A stretch of 64,000 bases of DNA from Cycas panzhihuaensis (Eukaryota > Cycadophyta). The stretch is from assembly GCA_023213395.1 (NCBI GenBank), contig CM041465.1, positions 229,717,741 through 229,781,740 of the forward strand, written 5' to 3'. Position 1 is the first letter of the stretch, and each line of letters begins with the position of its first letter. The translations under genes and the position numbers were made by a program. Positions 43,206 to 54,395 of the stretch are shown here, in pieces. The notes below the pieces were generated by a model. That model saw only the letters and a list, made by a program, of their open reading frames with translations, had not been told where the DNA came from and searched no databases.

Positions 43206-45695
43206 AGCGGCATCTTGAGGAGCAGATTTTTTGGCTTCAATTCTCTCTAAGTCTGGTGACGACCTTCGCCATACGAAGGCGATTCAGCTGGAACAAGGAG
43301 TAATTTCTTGAAGTTTATGGTTGAAGGACTTTGTTTACACTATTAACTTGCAATTTTTTTTTTAAGAATCTTTTATGCAAAGTCTTGCATATTTGCATTT
43401 TGGAGGACTAATTTTCATGGCCAGAAAAAGGAATGGTGCTACTAAAATTGGCATATGATTGGGAGCTAATCTTCTTGTGTTTGCCAGTGTGCACACAGTT
43501 ACCACGGAGCTAATCTTCTTGTGTTTTACACAAGGCCAAAGTTGTGTTGTAATTTTTGCATCTTGATGGCAAAGTTCAATGTATAAGTTGCTTTTATTAA
43601 GGAGATATTTTATGTCAAAAAAGGGTCTATATTTGTGACTGTTTTGTAGCCCTCTTGAAAAGAAAATTTTCTGTTTTGTAGTGCTTTTTTTTAAGCAACT
43701 AAATCTGTTAAGGACTAAAGAAAAATTTGATGAGTTGTTTTTTTGTTCTCAAAGTATCTTTATTAAAGAAAGTCTGTATAAAGATTTGTTGTGAAGGCTT
43801 TCATTATGCTTAACAGTCCTTATAGCCACTTAATGGCTGTTTTATTTAATGACTACTAACAACAAAAAAAAACCAAAAAAAACTTCTATCCTCTCTGTCT
43901 AGGACTCTTCTTCTGTGTGATGCTTCTTCTACATACAGCTCTACTCCTGAGTATTTGGGGTGCGAACTCCAAAACACTATTCTCATTTGTGTAACTCTGA
44001 CCGGCTTAGTGTAAGATGAGGCTGTTCCGTGACTGCACACATAGTGGCTACTCCGTGACTGCTCACAATTGTGATTGTTGTGACTACCCTTCGTGTTCCT
44101 TCGTGGACTTCAAACAATTTTGAAATTAACCTGGTGGTAACTGTCCTTGCACACTGCTGGTGGCAATTGTCCATGCACACTGCTACATTGCTCCATAGCT
44201 TTCTCCATAAGCTCCTGGCTCCATGGTGCTATGTATCAGCCAACTCTTGTGCAATCATATAATCTGCGGATACTGTGAATAGTGGCGTAGGTCACAGTAT
44301 CATCTGGCATGCTATCTGGCATTAAAGTCTCTCCACGACAGATACGTTAGCGGCTCCTCCATCTCTGCACCCTACGTGTGGCTCTAGTCGGTGGCTCCCT
44401 TCTGAGTATTTTCTCATCCTGGCGTGGCTCTGTCTGGTGCGACTCCACACAGCTCATGGATCTACGCTCACATAACTATCCAATCAACAACCTGCGGTTT
44501 TGTCTCCCTATTCCGGCTGCTCATTACACACAGAGTCATGTTCAACGGCGCCCACAGTCTAATCATCAATGGAGCGGCAAAACCATTTCAACCATCGATT
44601 GACTGGTAAGATCATTCCTCGAGCGCCCTTGGTATCAACTCACCACTGCTAGTTTTCAAATTTAGGGAAAATTCGATCAATTAATCTTAAAGCTCAAAAA
44701 CCATATGGTATATACTAAGCATATTCTTTTTTAAATCTACTTTTTAAACTTTACATTTCTAAAGTTTATTTAAGTTTCACTTTTAATCTTCTTTTTCATC
44801 ATTTCTTCATTGTAAATGTACTTTGTTTAGTGTGGTAATCACACTAAAACATTAAAAAAAATCTATTTTAAATCTAAAATCACTATTTTTAAGTGATTTT
44901 ATTACCTTTCTTTTGAAAAATCACTCATTTTTAATGACATCAAGTCCTTTAGTGACTTAAGTCATTATTTTTTAGTCCAAAAAGGGATTAATTTCAAAAT
45001 TTTCGAAGTGTTTTAATCACACTACTTTGTAAAAGTCTCCTAAGTGTATTATGGTGATTTAAACATCATTAGTTTTGGCTTATTTTAAGTCTTAAATTGT
45101 ATCATTTGAAGACTGTTTTTCTCACTGAGCTCCCTGCGTGGTGACCCATTTTTAGTGAGAATAAACATCAACTACAAAAGGGGACAAAGATCAATAAAAA
45201 GCTTCAAATTTTTTAGTGTGTAGGGATCTTTTTTTTGATCCCAGGTGTTCATGGTGGACTTGTTTTATTACTAGCTTGTTGAAGGAATTAAATTTGTGGT
45301 GTTTAGTTGCTGCTTATCTCTTCGTGAGATTACTGTTTGAACTTAGTTGCATTATCTAATATTCAACGCAACTACATTGTATCTTAAAGTCTTTTTTGAC
45401 AAAGTTTTCAGCAGCAAACAAGGTCTACAAGCACACATTTTCATCACTAAATCAACCCACTTTTAATCATTAAAACATTTAAGTGGGGAGGCTCGAAAAG
45501 AGTTTATACTCTGCCTCAAAGTGCCAATAACTTGGCCAACACTGATCCTGCTATCAGATTGGACAACTTGTGAGCCAAGCCCCCCATTCCGTCCATAATT
45601 TTTTCAGTCTCATACTAATTTTTGTTGGATATTGAGTGGAACTTAAGCGGCGTCAACTCAAAGGTTTCCAAGTTTCATCTAGCACTGCAATCGAG
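43206..45695 (+). other. Element I leader (2.5 kb, untranslated)
   Basis: No coding motif. Near its 3' end it shares GGAGGCTCGAAAAG (45486-45499) and GGAACTTAAGCG immediately before gag (about 45639-45650) with the leader of element E. The open frames at 43.8-44.6 kb show no family features. Confidence 0.65.
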
Positions 45696-45813
45696 ATGGC
45701 AACTCAGATGCTAAATGCAAATACCATTAAGTTAACAGGTGCTGAAAACTATCTTACTTGGAAGAAGCAGGCAAAAATTTTGTTAATTATGAATGAGTTG
45801 TGGAGTTATGTAT
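45696..45813 (+). pseudogene. Element I gag, N-terminal piece
   Basis: Starts at the ATG at 45696: MATQMLNANTIKLTGAENYL, then TWKKQAKILLIMNELWSYV, parallel to the gag of E (MAAINMLNACTIRLTG). It is interrupted after WSYV by element J; TGTAT at 45809-45813 is the target duplication. The reading resumes at 49751 with SGEIAKPKPTP, matching E's SGRLPRPK. Confidence 0.92.
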
Positions 45814-46179
45814 TGTTGGAATAATGTACATTCCCATTTACATGTCCATTTAAGTTCATTTCATGTCATTAGAATAATTGTTCACATAGAATATTCTAGA
45901 TGAGAATATTCTAGTGAGAGAAGATTCTTAGTCAAAGGTTCTAGAAGTCAAAGATGCTCAACTATTAATGAGGTAGTTTGAGCACACCAAAAATCATGGG
46001 AGTTGTTGAACCAACTCCTATGTTTAGACTTAGTGTAAAACTATAAATATGTATTTGTACCTTGCATTTTTCTTAATGAGAATTTGGAGAGTTGTGAGTC
46101 ATTGTCGTATTGTCATCTCTTGTGCACTCTCACATGTACTTTATGACATGTCTCCAGCTCATATCCTCTCATTCCAACA
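45814..46179 (+). repeat. Element J 5' LTR (366 bp)
   Basis: TGTTGGAATAATG to CTCATTCCAACA. Heat-shock-element cluster at 45888-45947 and TATAAATAT box at 46042-46050, about 95 bp downstream of the cluster. Confidence 0.95.
45888..45947 (+). promoter_or_regulatory. Heat-shock-element cluster, J 5' LTR
   Basis: Pentamers in strict 5-bp phase from 45888: AGAAT, ATTCT, AGATG, AGAAT, ATTCT. The phase then breaks and a further pair AGAAG, ATTCT lies at 45919-45928, and a tail-to-tail pair GTTCT, AGAAG at 45938-45947. Heat-shock factors bind alternating nGAAn units in this phase. Cluster and TATA box have promoter-like spacing. Binding and heat response are inferred, not shown. Confidence 0.75.
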
Positions 46180-46191
46180 TGGTATCAGAGC
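46180..46191 (+). other. Element J primer-binding site
   Basis: TGGTATCAGAGC directly after the LTR. Confidence 0.92.
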
Positions 46192-46459
46192 TTAGGTTCT
46201 GTCCTATGTTTATGAGATTTCTGCCATGTATGTGTGTTAGGTCCTGTCTTAAGAAGAATCTGTCCTCCTCTTCTTACAACTGTTAGGCATACCTTGAATA
46301 GAGGTCATTCTCCTTGTGTGAATTCTGTGAGAACTTACAAGCAACAAAGTACATTGACACAACTCTAGTTTTGAATAATCTAACTAGCTAAAGAGAGGAC
46401 AGCCTTACTACCATTTCATGGAGGTTATCTGCCACTGTTAATTATTCACACAAAAGAAA

Positions 46460-47010
46460 AGACTGTCATCCGTTTGCATTGGAATCACCTCTACTCAGTC
46501 GTCACCGACAGGAGCTGAGCCACACTGCTTCGGATGGAGAGGACATTCCGTTGAGACCCGCCATTCTAGTATGCCATAGTCACTGGGATGAACGTAGCCG
46601 CGCCCAGTGGTTGTAACTCGCTTCACAACCGGAAGAGGCTTTCACGTGAAGATGGAGCCACCACCGGACATATGCCAAACAGGAGTCGCAGCTCCCACAC
46701 ACAGTTGCTGTCATCTGCAGCTGTCGTCTTAGGGTCATTGAGCCGCCGCTGAAGGACGGAGACAATCAACCGTCGCTGAAACAGAGCACGGAGCCGACTT
46801 CCGCACGGACCTGAACGGCAGCCCAAGCCGCCACTCAGGACATAGCTATACTAGTCGCACAACAGGATGGGAGGCGCACCTACGCACGCTGTCACCGAGC
46901 CATAGCCTCCGCTCGGTGGAGATAGGACAGCCGCCGTTCCACGGAGATCGAACGTGCCGAACAGAGCCGCTGGCTGGAACGGAGGGTCGCCGGACAGGAG
47001 ACGGCAATGG
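46460..47010. other. GC-rich block in element J
   Basis: About 550 bp of clearly GC-rich sequence (many CCGCC, GGAG and CGG words) inside an AT-rich element; borders are fairly sharp. No open frame above about 70 codons on either strand and no motif recognised. It may be acquired sequence or a structured leader. Confidence 0.6.
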
Positions 47011-47139
47011 AAAACAATTCGACCAAATTCAATATCACTTCTTAATGTTTTTAAAGATTAAGTTATATACTTTAGTATATTCACAAGAATATACTTAGAT
47101 AATAAGTTCCTTCTAAAGTTTAAGTTTTATAAACTTTAA

Positions 47140-47920
47140 ATATTTTTAGAGGACTTTTAATCATCTTTAATAAATTATTTCACATAGCTGTTCTCTCTAA
47201 TGCTTTGAGAGATATTTTATTGTGAGACATTATGAAGGGTCATATTTTAAGAAGAATTTTTATCTTCTTCAAAGAATATTCTTGATCATTCTAAACGTAC
47301 CTAAAGAGGGTATCTTCTTTGTAATTTATCCTCTTAAGAAGGTACATTTTTGGCAGAATAAAAGGGTATTTCAAGAGGATTGTTAAAGATCTTATCCTCT
47401 TTGAAATGAATTCTTATTCACTTGATTGAAAAGTACCTTAAGAGGTATTTTAACACATTAAATCCTCTTTATAAGGTACATATTGGTGGCTCAAAAGAGT
47501 ACTTGTGGCAAGCATATTAAGAGGATTTCTTCAAGTATTTTATCCTCTTTAAAAGAGACGTTATTGGTGGCATAAAAATGCTTTAAGAGGATTATAAAGG
47601 TGGTTTATCCTCTTGCTTTTTTAAAAGCATCTTTTTGGTGACAAGATAGAGCACCTTTGGTGACATGGCATAATACTTTAAGGAGTTTATCTTCTTTTTT
47701 TAAGGGTATTTTTGGCTTCAATGTAAGAGTACTTAATGAGTATGTTTCTCATGTACTTCATCCTTTTTAGAGTTATATTTTGACTCTATTTTAAGAGGAT
47801 TCTTCAATGTACTTTGAGAATATTTTAAAGGGGAATTTTAATGTACTTAATCCTCTCTTTTAGAGCACTTTGAGAGAACCTTTTAATGTACTTATCCCTC
47901 TTTAAATAATGTATGTTAAA
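47140..47920. repeat. Degenerate array of AAGAGGAT/ATCCTCTT units in J
   Basis: Repeated alternation of a purine word (AAGAGGAT or TTAAGAGG) and its complement (ATCCTCTT) every 50-110 bp, at least seven pairs, with conserved filler such as TTTTGGTGGCA/ACAAG. Each pair could form a stem. Confidence 0.65.
47273..47292 (+). promoter_or_regulatory. Additional heat-shock-type motif inside J
   Basis: AGAAT, ATTCT, TGATC, ATTCT in 5-bp phase; a weaker internal version of the LTR cluster. It may be incidental given the AT-rich, AAGA/TCTT-rich surroundings. Confidence 0.4.
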
Positions 47921-48795
47921 GGTCTTTTCACACCTTTCTATTTGTACTCTTTTAAGTGTAATTCGCCTTATGGTCACTGAGTGATATAACACTCATACTT
48001 GCGGTGATTTAAAACACTATTTCTCCTTAATTTCTTAATTACAGACTTCTTAAAATATTTGTGAATTACTAGCTAAAATTTGCTAGATTCACTAAGACAA
48101 AATGCAAGTCCTATGTAATGTAACACTTTCAATCTTACAAAGACCTATGGGAGTTGTTGAAGGAGAAGACGAAGCCTAATCAGACCCAATTAAAGGCAAC
48201 ATGGTGCAACACAACATGGTGTCATACGACATGACATGACGCAAACGGGAACCTGGAACACTAGCATTCATCAATTTGCTAGTGGTTGATGAGTAGATTG
48301 CTCATCTTTATTTGCTTGCATATGATGCAAAATGACTCTTAATGATTTATTAGAGCCTTGATACTTGCTTACTCTTAAATATGTCTAGTCTCTTCATGAG
48401 CAAAAACTGAAAGAGACAAGTGACTTATGTTATTGAATTGTATAGAATATGCCTCTTATCAACCTGCATGATACTTATCATACCTTTGTCTACCACAAAC
48501 TCTTTCATTTGTGAGTTGGGTAGCTTACTATTGCAGCTTATTATGTAATGGTGATGATAGTTGCAGTGTTGAGGTGTTAATGAAAACACCTAACAATTCT
48601 ATGAAGCAACAATGTCTTGGAAAATGACAATAGTGCATAAAATCAAGCACGATATTGTAAGCCAAGATTATGACATTTGGAGAAGCAGGACAAACAATGA
48701 GCGTGATATTCACGCATTGATGATCACAACTAGCGTGTACTGCATGAGGATGATGAAATCCTCTTTGGGAACTTTGTAATGGCAACTGCAAAGGC

Positions 48796-49038
48796 AAATC
48801 AACGACAGGATGTGGATGTCACTTAGTTCTGGTTGATCCTAATCAACAACAGGATGTGCATTGACCACTTAGTTCTGGTTGAATCAATTCAACGACAAGA
48901 TGTGGATGACACTTAGTTCTGGTTGATCCAAATCAACAACAGGATGTGCATAGACCACTGGATTCTAGTTGATCTCTTGTAGCAGTTGAAGGCCAAATCA
49001 ACGACAGGATGTGCATTGCACCTAATTCTGGTTGATCA
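48796..49038. repeat. Five copies of a 45-bp unit with inverted ends in J
   Basis: Units start at about 48796, 48841, 48887, 48930 and 48994. Each opens with AATCAAC and closes with GTTGAT, its near complement; the middle contains ACAGGATGTG and TTAGTTCTGG. Copies 1-4 are head to tail; the fifth follows a 17-bp gap. Confidence 0.9.
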
Positions 49039-49365
49039 CTTGATGTGGATAGCTTATTCCACCAAGACAGTATGCAAAGCAGCAGTGACAGCATTCAAAA
49101 GGCCATTTTGGGCTTAATTGACTTCTTTTGACTTCTTCAGTTGTTCTACTATAACAAAATGCCTTCCAACTATTGAAGAATTGGGGTTCCATGACAAATT
49201 CAAGCTTGTGGAAGATCACCATCATTCTATTTGACAGCATATGGAGCATGGCATAGTTATGTTGATGTATTGTCCCTCAAGTTGTATTCTCACTTAGACT
49301 TTAAGTTGTGAGAAATTTTTGAGAGACTTAGAACACTGATGTTTATGTAAGGAAATGAACTTAAC

Positions 49366-49745
49366 ATTATGGGGGGGTGTTGGAATAATGTACATTCCCA
49401 TTTGCATGTCCATTTAAGTTCATTTCATGTCATTAGAATAATTGTTCACATAGAATATTCTAGATGAGAATATTCTAGTGAGAGAAGATTCTTAGTCAAA
49501 GGTTCTAGAAGTCAAAGATGCTCAACTATTAATGAGGTAGTTTGAGCACACCAAAAATCATGGGAGTTGTTGAACCAACTCCTATGTTTAGACTTAGTGT
49601 AAAACTATAAATATGTATTTGTACCTTGCATTTTTCTTAATGAGAATTTGGAGAGTTGTGAGTCATTGTCATATTGTCATCTCTTGTGCACTTTCTCACA
49701 TGTACTTTATGACATGTCTCCAGCCCATATCCTCTCATTCCTATA
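49366..49745 (+). repeat. Element J polypurine tract and 3' LTR (368 bp)
   Basis: Purine tract attatggggggg (49366-49377) then LTR 49378-49745. It ends CATTCCTATA where the 5' copy ends CATTCCAACA, so the terminal CA is TA here. Heat-shock cluster conserved at 49452-49511. TGTAT at 49746-49750 is the target duplication. Confidence 0.93.
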
Positions 49746-49750
49746 TGTAT

Positions 49751-50450
49751 CAGGCGAAATCGCTAAACCTAAGCCCACTCCCGATCCTGCTAATCCTCAA
49801 AATTTGATTCCAGCAGATCCTGTTGCATTAGCTTCTTTCAAAGCCAAGGATGAAGTTGCACTCACCTTTATTCATCTGCCAGTCAGTGATAATGTTGATC
49901 AGAATATTGAATCTACTTCAACTTCTAAAATTGCTTGGGACATAATTGTTTCATTGTATGAATGAAAAGATGATGTACGAATCATTATGTATAAAGCAAA
50001 ATTATTCAGTCTGAAGTATGTTGCTCCAATGGAAGCCTATTTATCTTCAATTAAGGCTATCAGTAATCAACTAACAACGCTTGGCAAACCAGTCACAAAT
50101 GAAGACTTGGTTACTGCCACAATTCATGCTTTACCGAAAGAATATAATGGTTTTATTTTTGACATTTCTCGAAATCGAACTTTGTCAATTCTAACTTTCA
50201 ATGAGTTAGAATGTTTATTGTTGCAAGAAGAAGAAATTTATTCGCGGCAAGATAAGGCAAGCACATCATGTGCTTTCTTTGCGAAGTTCAAACCTAAGCA
50301 GCAATTTCAACCCAAGCAGAATTTTTTGAAAAAATTTGGCAGTCTTAGTGTAAAATCAGAGACTGTCATTTGTCATTATTGTGGCAAAGTTTTCCACATT
50401 CAGCCTGACTGTAGAAAATGTCAATATGACTTACAACAACCACAATAGCA
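49751..50450 (+). pseudogene. Element I gag, C-terminal piece with zinc knuckle
   Basis: Resumes after J: SGEIAKPKPTPDPANPQNLIP, FKAKDEVALTFIHLPVSDNVD, TSKIAWDIIVSLYE with a stop at 49963. The open piece 49987-50448 follows, with LSSIKAISNQLTTLGKPV, LPKEYNGFIFDISRN and LECLLLQEEEIYSR. The zinc knuckle VICHYCGKVFHIQPDCRK (about 50367-50420) keeps all CCHC residues with near-normal spacing. A stop follows at about 50446. Confidence 0.9.
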
Positions 50451-51960
50451 ACAAGTTCAACGTGAATGTAATCAACGCCAAAGAATGTAATCAAGATCGC
50501 CAGAGCAATGTCAACAACGTCAATAGCAACAAGGACAAACTTGAGGTGCACTCCGAAGTGGTCACCAAAGAAGGATAAATCATGGTGGTTTTCAAGGCCA
50601 CACAGGTCAACATGATCCAAGTGACATGACCTTTTTTGCATATAGTGGCAGTCATAATGATAATACTTGGATCATTGATTCTGGTGCATCACGCCGCATG
50701 ACAGGTGATGCAAACATATTATCAAATTTTCAAGAATGTAAGGGAGAAACAATGACATTTGGGGACAATGCCACTGCCGAAATATCAAGTGTAGGTCAAA
50801 TCACACCTCATGATCAACATTCTGTATTTCCTAGTGGGAATGTTTTCTTAGTTCCTGGAATGCCCAAAAATTTGCTTTCTATCAGTCAGCTTGATAAGCA
50901 ATAGATGAGTGTGTTATTCAAAGACAAAAAGTGTATCGTTCAAAAACAGAAAGTGTATCATCAGAAACAAAGACAACCAGATAGTTGCAGTTGGTCATGA
51001 AGATCATGGCCTCTACAAATTAGATACAACATTTGGATCATCTCATGCATATATCTCCCATTCTGTAAACAAGACTCAACTGTGGCATTAAAGACTTGGA
51101 CATCTTAATCCGACAAAGATCGGGAGATGTTCAAACAAAACTTGGTTTATGGCTTACCCAAAATCTCTGGGGGTAATTGCCTTTGTGAATCATGCCTTAT
51201 GGGGAAGCAACATCGTGAACCTTTTGAGAAAGGTAAGGCCTGGAGAGCACAACATCCTTTACAGCTTGTACATTCTGACATTTTTGGTCCCATGACCACT
51301 CAGTCTCATGGAGGATCATCATTCTTCATGACATTCATTGATGATTTCTCATATAAAGTATGGGTCTACTTTCTAAAGCATAAGTCAGAAGCTTTGAACA
51401 AGTTTAAGGAATTTAAACTTGCAGTCGAAAATAAATCACGCATACGCATCAAAATACTCAGAATAGATAATGGTGGTGAGTATACGTCCAAGGATTTCAA
51501 TCAATTTTGTATTCAAAATGGTATCAAACGCCAATTTTCTACCCCTTACACACCGCAGCAAAATGGTGTGGCAAAAAGGATGAACATAACCTTGGTCAGT
51601 AGAGCAAAAGCTATGATGCATGCCAAAGGTCTCTCATTAGCATATTGGGCAGAAGCACTTCTTACTATTGCGTATCTGTCAAACCGCAGCTCGACTTCTG
51701 CACTTTTAGGCATGACAACCGAGGAGGCCTGGACTGGCCAAAAACTTACGGTCAGCCACTTACGAACTTTTGGATGCACAGCCTACATGAACATTCCTCA
51801 TGAGCAAAGACAGAAATTTGACAACAAAAGTCTCAAATGCATCTTTGTTGGATATGCTATTGGCAGTAAAGCATACCGATTGTTTGATCCCATTACTAAA
51901 AAGATGCATACGTCATAAGATGTTGTCTTTGCAGAAGACAATCGGGATATCGACATCAGC
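50451..51960 (+). pseudogene. Element I protease and integrase (nearly complete)
   Basis: Protease in the open piece 50626-50904: NTWIIDSGASRRMTGDANILS and MTFGDNATAEI. After a stop at 50903 and a short local repeat near 50920-50970 comes QLWH with a stop in the zinc domain (RLGHLNPTKIG near 51090). A 263-codon open piece follows (51127-51918): CESCLMGKQHREPFEKGKAW, SDIFGPMTTQSHGGSSFF, MTFIDDFS, RIDNGGEYTSKDF, QQNGVAKRMNITL, RTFGCTAYMNIPHEQR, GYAIGSKAYRLFDP. The third catalytic position reads K (VAKRMN). A stop follows at 51918, then DVVFAED. Confidence 0.92.
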
Positions 51961-53820
51961 ACTCTTCCTCTCTCCTTGATAAAGGCAAAGCCATTCTTGA
52001 AGAATCTGTCCCTTCAGCTTCCTCAACTCCTTGTACTTCATCTGCACCTACTACTTCTTCTTCCTCCTCATCTTCCTTAGTCCCTTCATCGTGTCCTTCT
52101 TCTTCTTCTGCGATTCAGCAATCACTTCCATCACAAGACCATGAAGCCACATCGACGAAGAAGCTACCCAAATGGTACATGCAAACTATTGCAGATTCAC
52201 AAATTGTTGAAGGAAAATGTCCATCCAAAATGCAGCCCTCACCCACTGTTAATTATGCGCTCATGGTTGAAGTGCTTACTACTCCTGAGCCTTCCACTTT
52301 TGAGGAGGGATGTAGAGAGGAAAAGTGGCAAGCTGCCATGGATAACGAGATCGACTCCATCTATCAAAATGACACATGGGACTTGGTTGAATTACCACCT
52401 GGCAAACAAGCCATTAGTTATAAGTGGATCTATAAAATTAAGTATAAGTTTGATGGTACTATTGAGCAACATAAGGTGGCTCGCCTCGTTGCCAAAGGTT
52501 TCAAACAGCAAGAAGGCATCAACTACACTAAAACATTTGCACCAGTAGCCAATATGAATACCATCAGAATTGTTATGGCCTTGGTTGCACAATGCAAGTG
52601 GCCATTGTATCAGATGGATGTCAAAAGCACCTTTCTCAACATCGATTTGACTAAGGAGGTCTACTTGGAACAACCTCCTGGATATATTTCTGTCGGCAAT
52701 GAACATCTTGTCTGTCGCCTTAAAAAGGCCTTGTATGGTCTAAAACAGGTGCCACGTGCTTGGTATTCAAAGATCAATGACTACTTTTTGCAGCACAATT
52801 TCCATTGATCCACATCAGATTCAAACATGTATATCAAGGTTCAACACCAGCACATCACACTAGTTGTTTTTTATGTTGATGATTTGATTATCACAAGCAA
52901 TGATGTAGATCTGATTGAGCGTCTCCAAAGGGATTTGAAAAGAAGCTTTGAGATGACAAATCTAAGACTTCTTTACTATTTCCTTGGCATGGAAGTGTGG
53001 CAGTAGCCAGGTCACATTTTCATTTCTCAAGCCAAATATACATGGAATATTTTGCAATGATTCAGAATGGAAGGCTGCAAACCTTCACCAACACCCATGG
53101 AGACAGGTATTAAATTGTCGATGAATGAAGAAGCGAAACCTGTTGATTCCACCCTTTTCAGGCAACTAGTGGGTAGTCTCATCTACGTGACTAACACTAG
53201 ACCTGACATTTCATATGCAGTTGGAATATGTTCCAGATACATGATCAGCCCCAATCAATGACACTGGAATGCTACAAAACGCATCCTCAGATACCTCAAA
53301 GGTACTTTGCAGTATGGTCTTCAGTACACACGTAATGAGAACTTCACACTAGAAGGGTTCTCAAATTCAGATTGAGCTAGATGCCAAGATAACCGAAAAT
53401 CCACCTCAGGTTATTGTTTCAACCTTGGGTTTGCTATTGTTTCATGGAGTTGCAAAAAGCAACCAAATGTTACACTTTCCTCCTTTGAGCAAGGAATACA
53501 AAGTCGCTATCGGCCTGACATGTGTTTGGCTCAGATGGATTCTTGAAGAGCTTGGACTTGAGCAAACACTCCCAACACCATTATATTGTGACAATCAGAG
53601 TGTTATCAAGATTGCCAAGAATCCGGTATTTCATGCATGCACCAAGCATATTGAGGTCCATCACCATTTTATCAGAGAGCATGTGCAGCAAGGTGAAATC
53701 AACCTCGTCTACAAGCCGACCGATTGACAACTAGCCAACATCTTCACCAAGCCAATTGGGAAAGAGAAGTTCGAGCATTTCAGAAGTGGCCTCGGCATTC
53801 GACTTAATGTTGTATCCATT
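51961..53820 (+). pseudogene. Element I reverse transcriptase and RNase H (few lesions)
   Basis: Ser/Pro linker (51961-52170), then the RT open piece 52179-52808: EEKWQAAMDNEIDSIYQNDTW, KWIYKIKYKFDGTIEQHKVAR, YQMDVKSTFLNIDLTKEVYL and [32 protein letters not shown] is at about 52868-52905. RLLYYFLGMEVWQ, PTPMETGIKLS and LVGSLIYVTNTRPDISYAVGI follow. RNase H has NRKSTSGYCFNLGFAIVSWSCKKQ, a slip near 53480, CDNQSVIKIAKNPVFHACTKHIE, then VHHHFIREHVQQGEINLVYK and ANIFTKPIGKEKFEHFRSG. Stops at 52807, 53006, 53258 and 53726 among others. Confidence 0.92.
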
Positions 53821-54164
53821 CAGGGAGGTGTTAGAACCTTCATTTCCTAAGCATTAAGTTTTGACCATAGGTATTAGTATTTTCATCACTTTAAGCCTTT
53901 ATCCTAAAGTGTTCATTTGTTTGATTATAAAATTGTCTTTTGTCTTGTAGTGGCTTTTCTCACATGTGCTTATGAGAAGTCAACTTTGATGGGCTCTATC
54001 CTTATCCTTGAAGATAGAAGACTCCTAATCAGATTTGGCTCTTAGTGTTGATCAGTGGCATGTGGTAAGATCCCGATCGTCCATATTCCTTTATAAGGAG
54101 CCCTATTTTCATGTTTTGGCATGTAGTATTGGAGTTAGAGTTATGCTGTTGTAAGTGTCTCTTG
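53821..54164 (+). repeat. Element I polypurine tract and 3' LTR, first piece
   Basis: Purine tract cagggagg (53821-53828), then LTR from TGTTAGAACC at 53829 to the insertion of K. TCTTG at 54160-54164 is duplicated at 59000-59004. The LTR continues at 59005-59022 and 63558-63627. Confidence 0.93.
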
Positions 54165-54395
54165 TGTTAGAATATTAATGTACATTTGATTTATCCCACA
54201 TGCAAGTGGGTCCTACTCTTCTAATATGACTTGTATTATAAATACACAATATTGTGTATCATATGTAACGTTGTTGTAATGATATTTCTTAATACAATGG
54301 AGGTACCTTAAGGGTATCGTTCGATCCTATGGAGTTGTTCTGTTCTGTTTGTGAAGATTGTTGTGCAAGTTGATTTCCAACATGGTATCAGAGCC
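54165..54395 (+). repeat. Element K 5' LTR (218 bp) and primer-binding site
   Basis: LTR TGTTAGAATATTAATG to TGATTTCCAACA (54165-54382), TATA box TATAAATA at 54237-54244. The primer-binding site TGGTATCAGAGCC follows at 54383-54395. Confidence 0.95.

Larger units (their letters stand above)
45814..49745 (+). mobile_element. Non-autonomous LTR element J without coding capacity (LARD-like)
   Basis: LTRs of 366 and 368 bp with perfect target duplication TGTAT (45809-45813 and 49746-49750), primer-binding site, 3.2-kb interior and purine tract (49366-49377). The LTRs differ at only about 6 places, three of them at the very 3' end. The interior has no gag or pol motif in any frame. It contains a GC-rich block, a hairpin-rich array and a 45-bp array. 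This fits the LARD class (large retrotransposon derivatives). Both LTRs carry heat-shock-type elements. Orientation follows the primer-binding site and purine tract. Confidence 0.93.

Noticed and set aside
43846-44609. Overlapping 60-75-codon frames on both strands of the I leader.
   Set aside because: No family features; normal expectation in 2.5 kb of leader with slightly higher GC.
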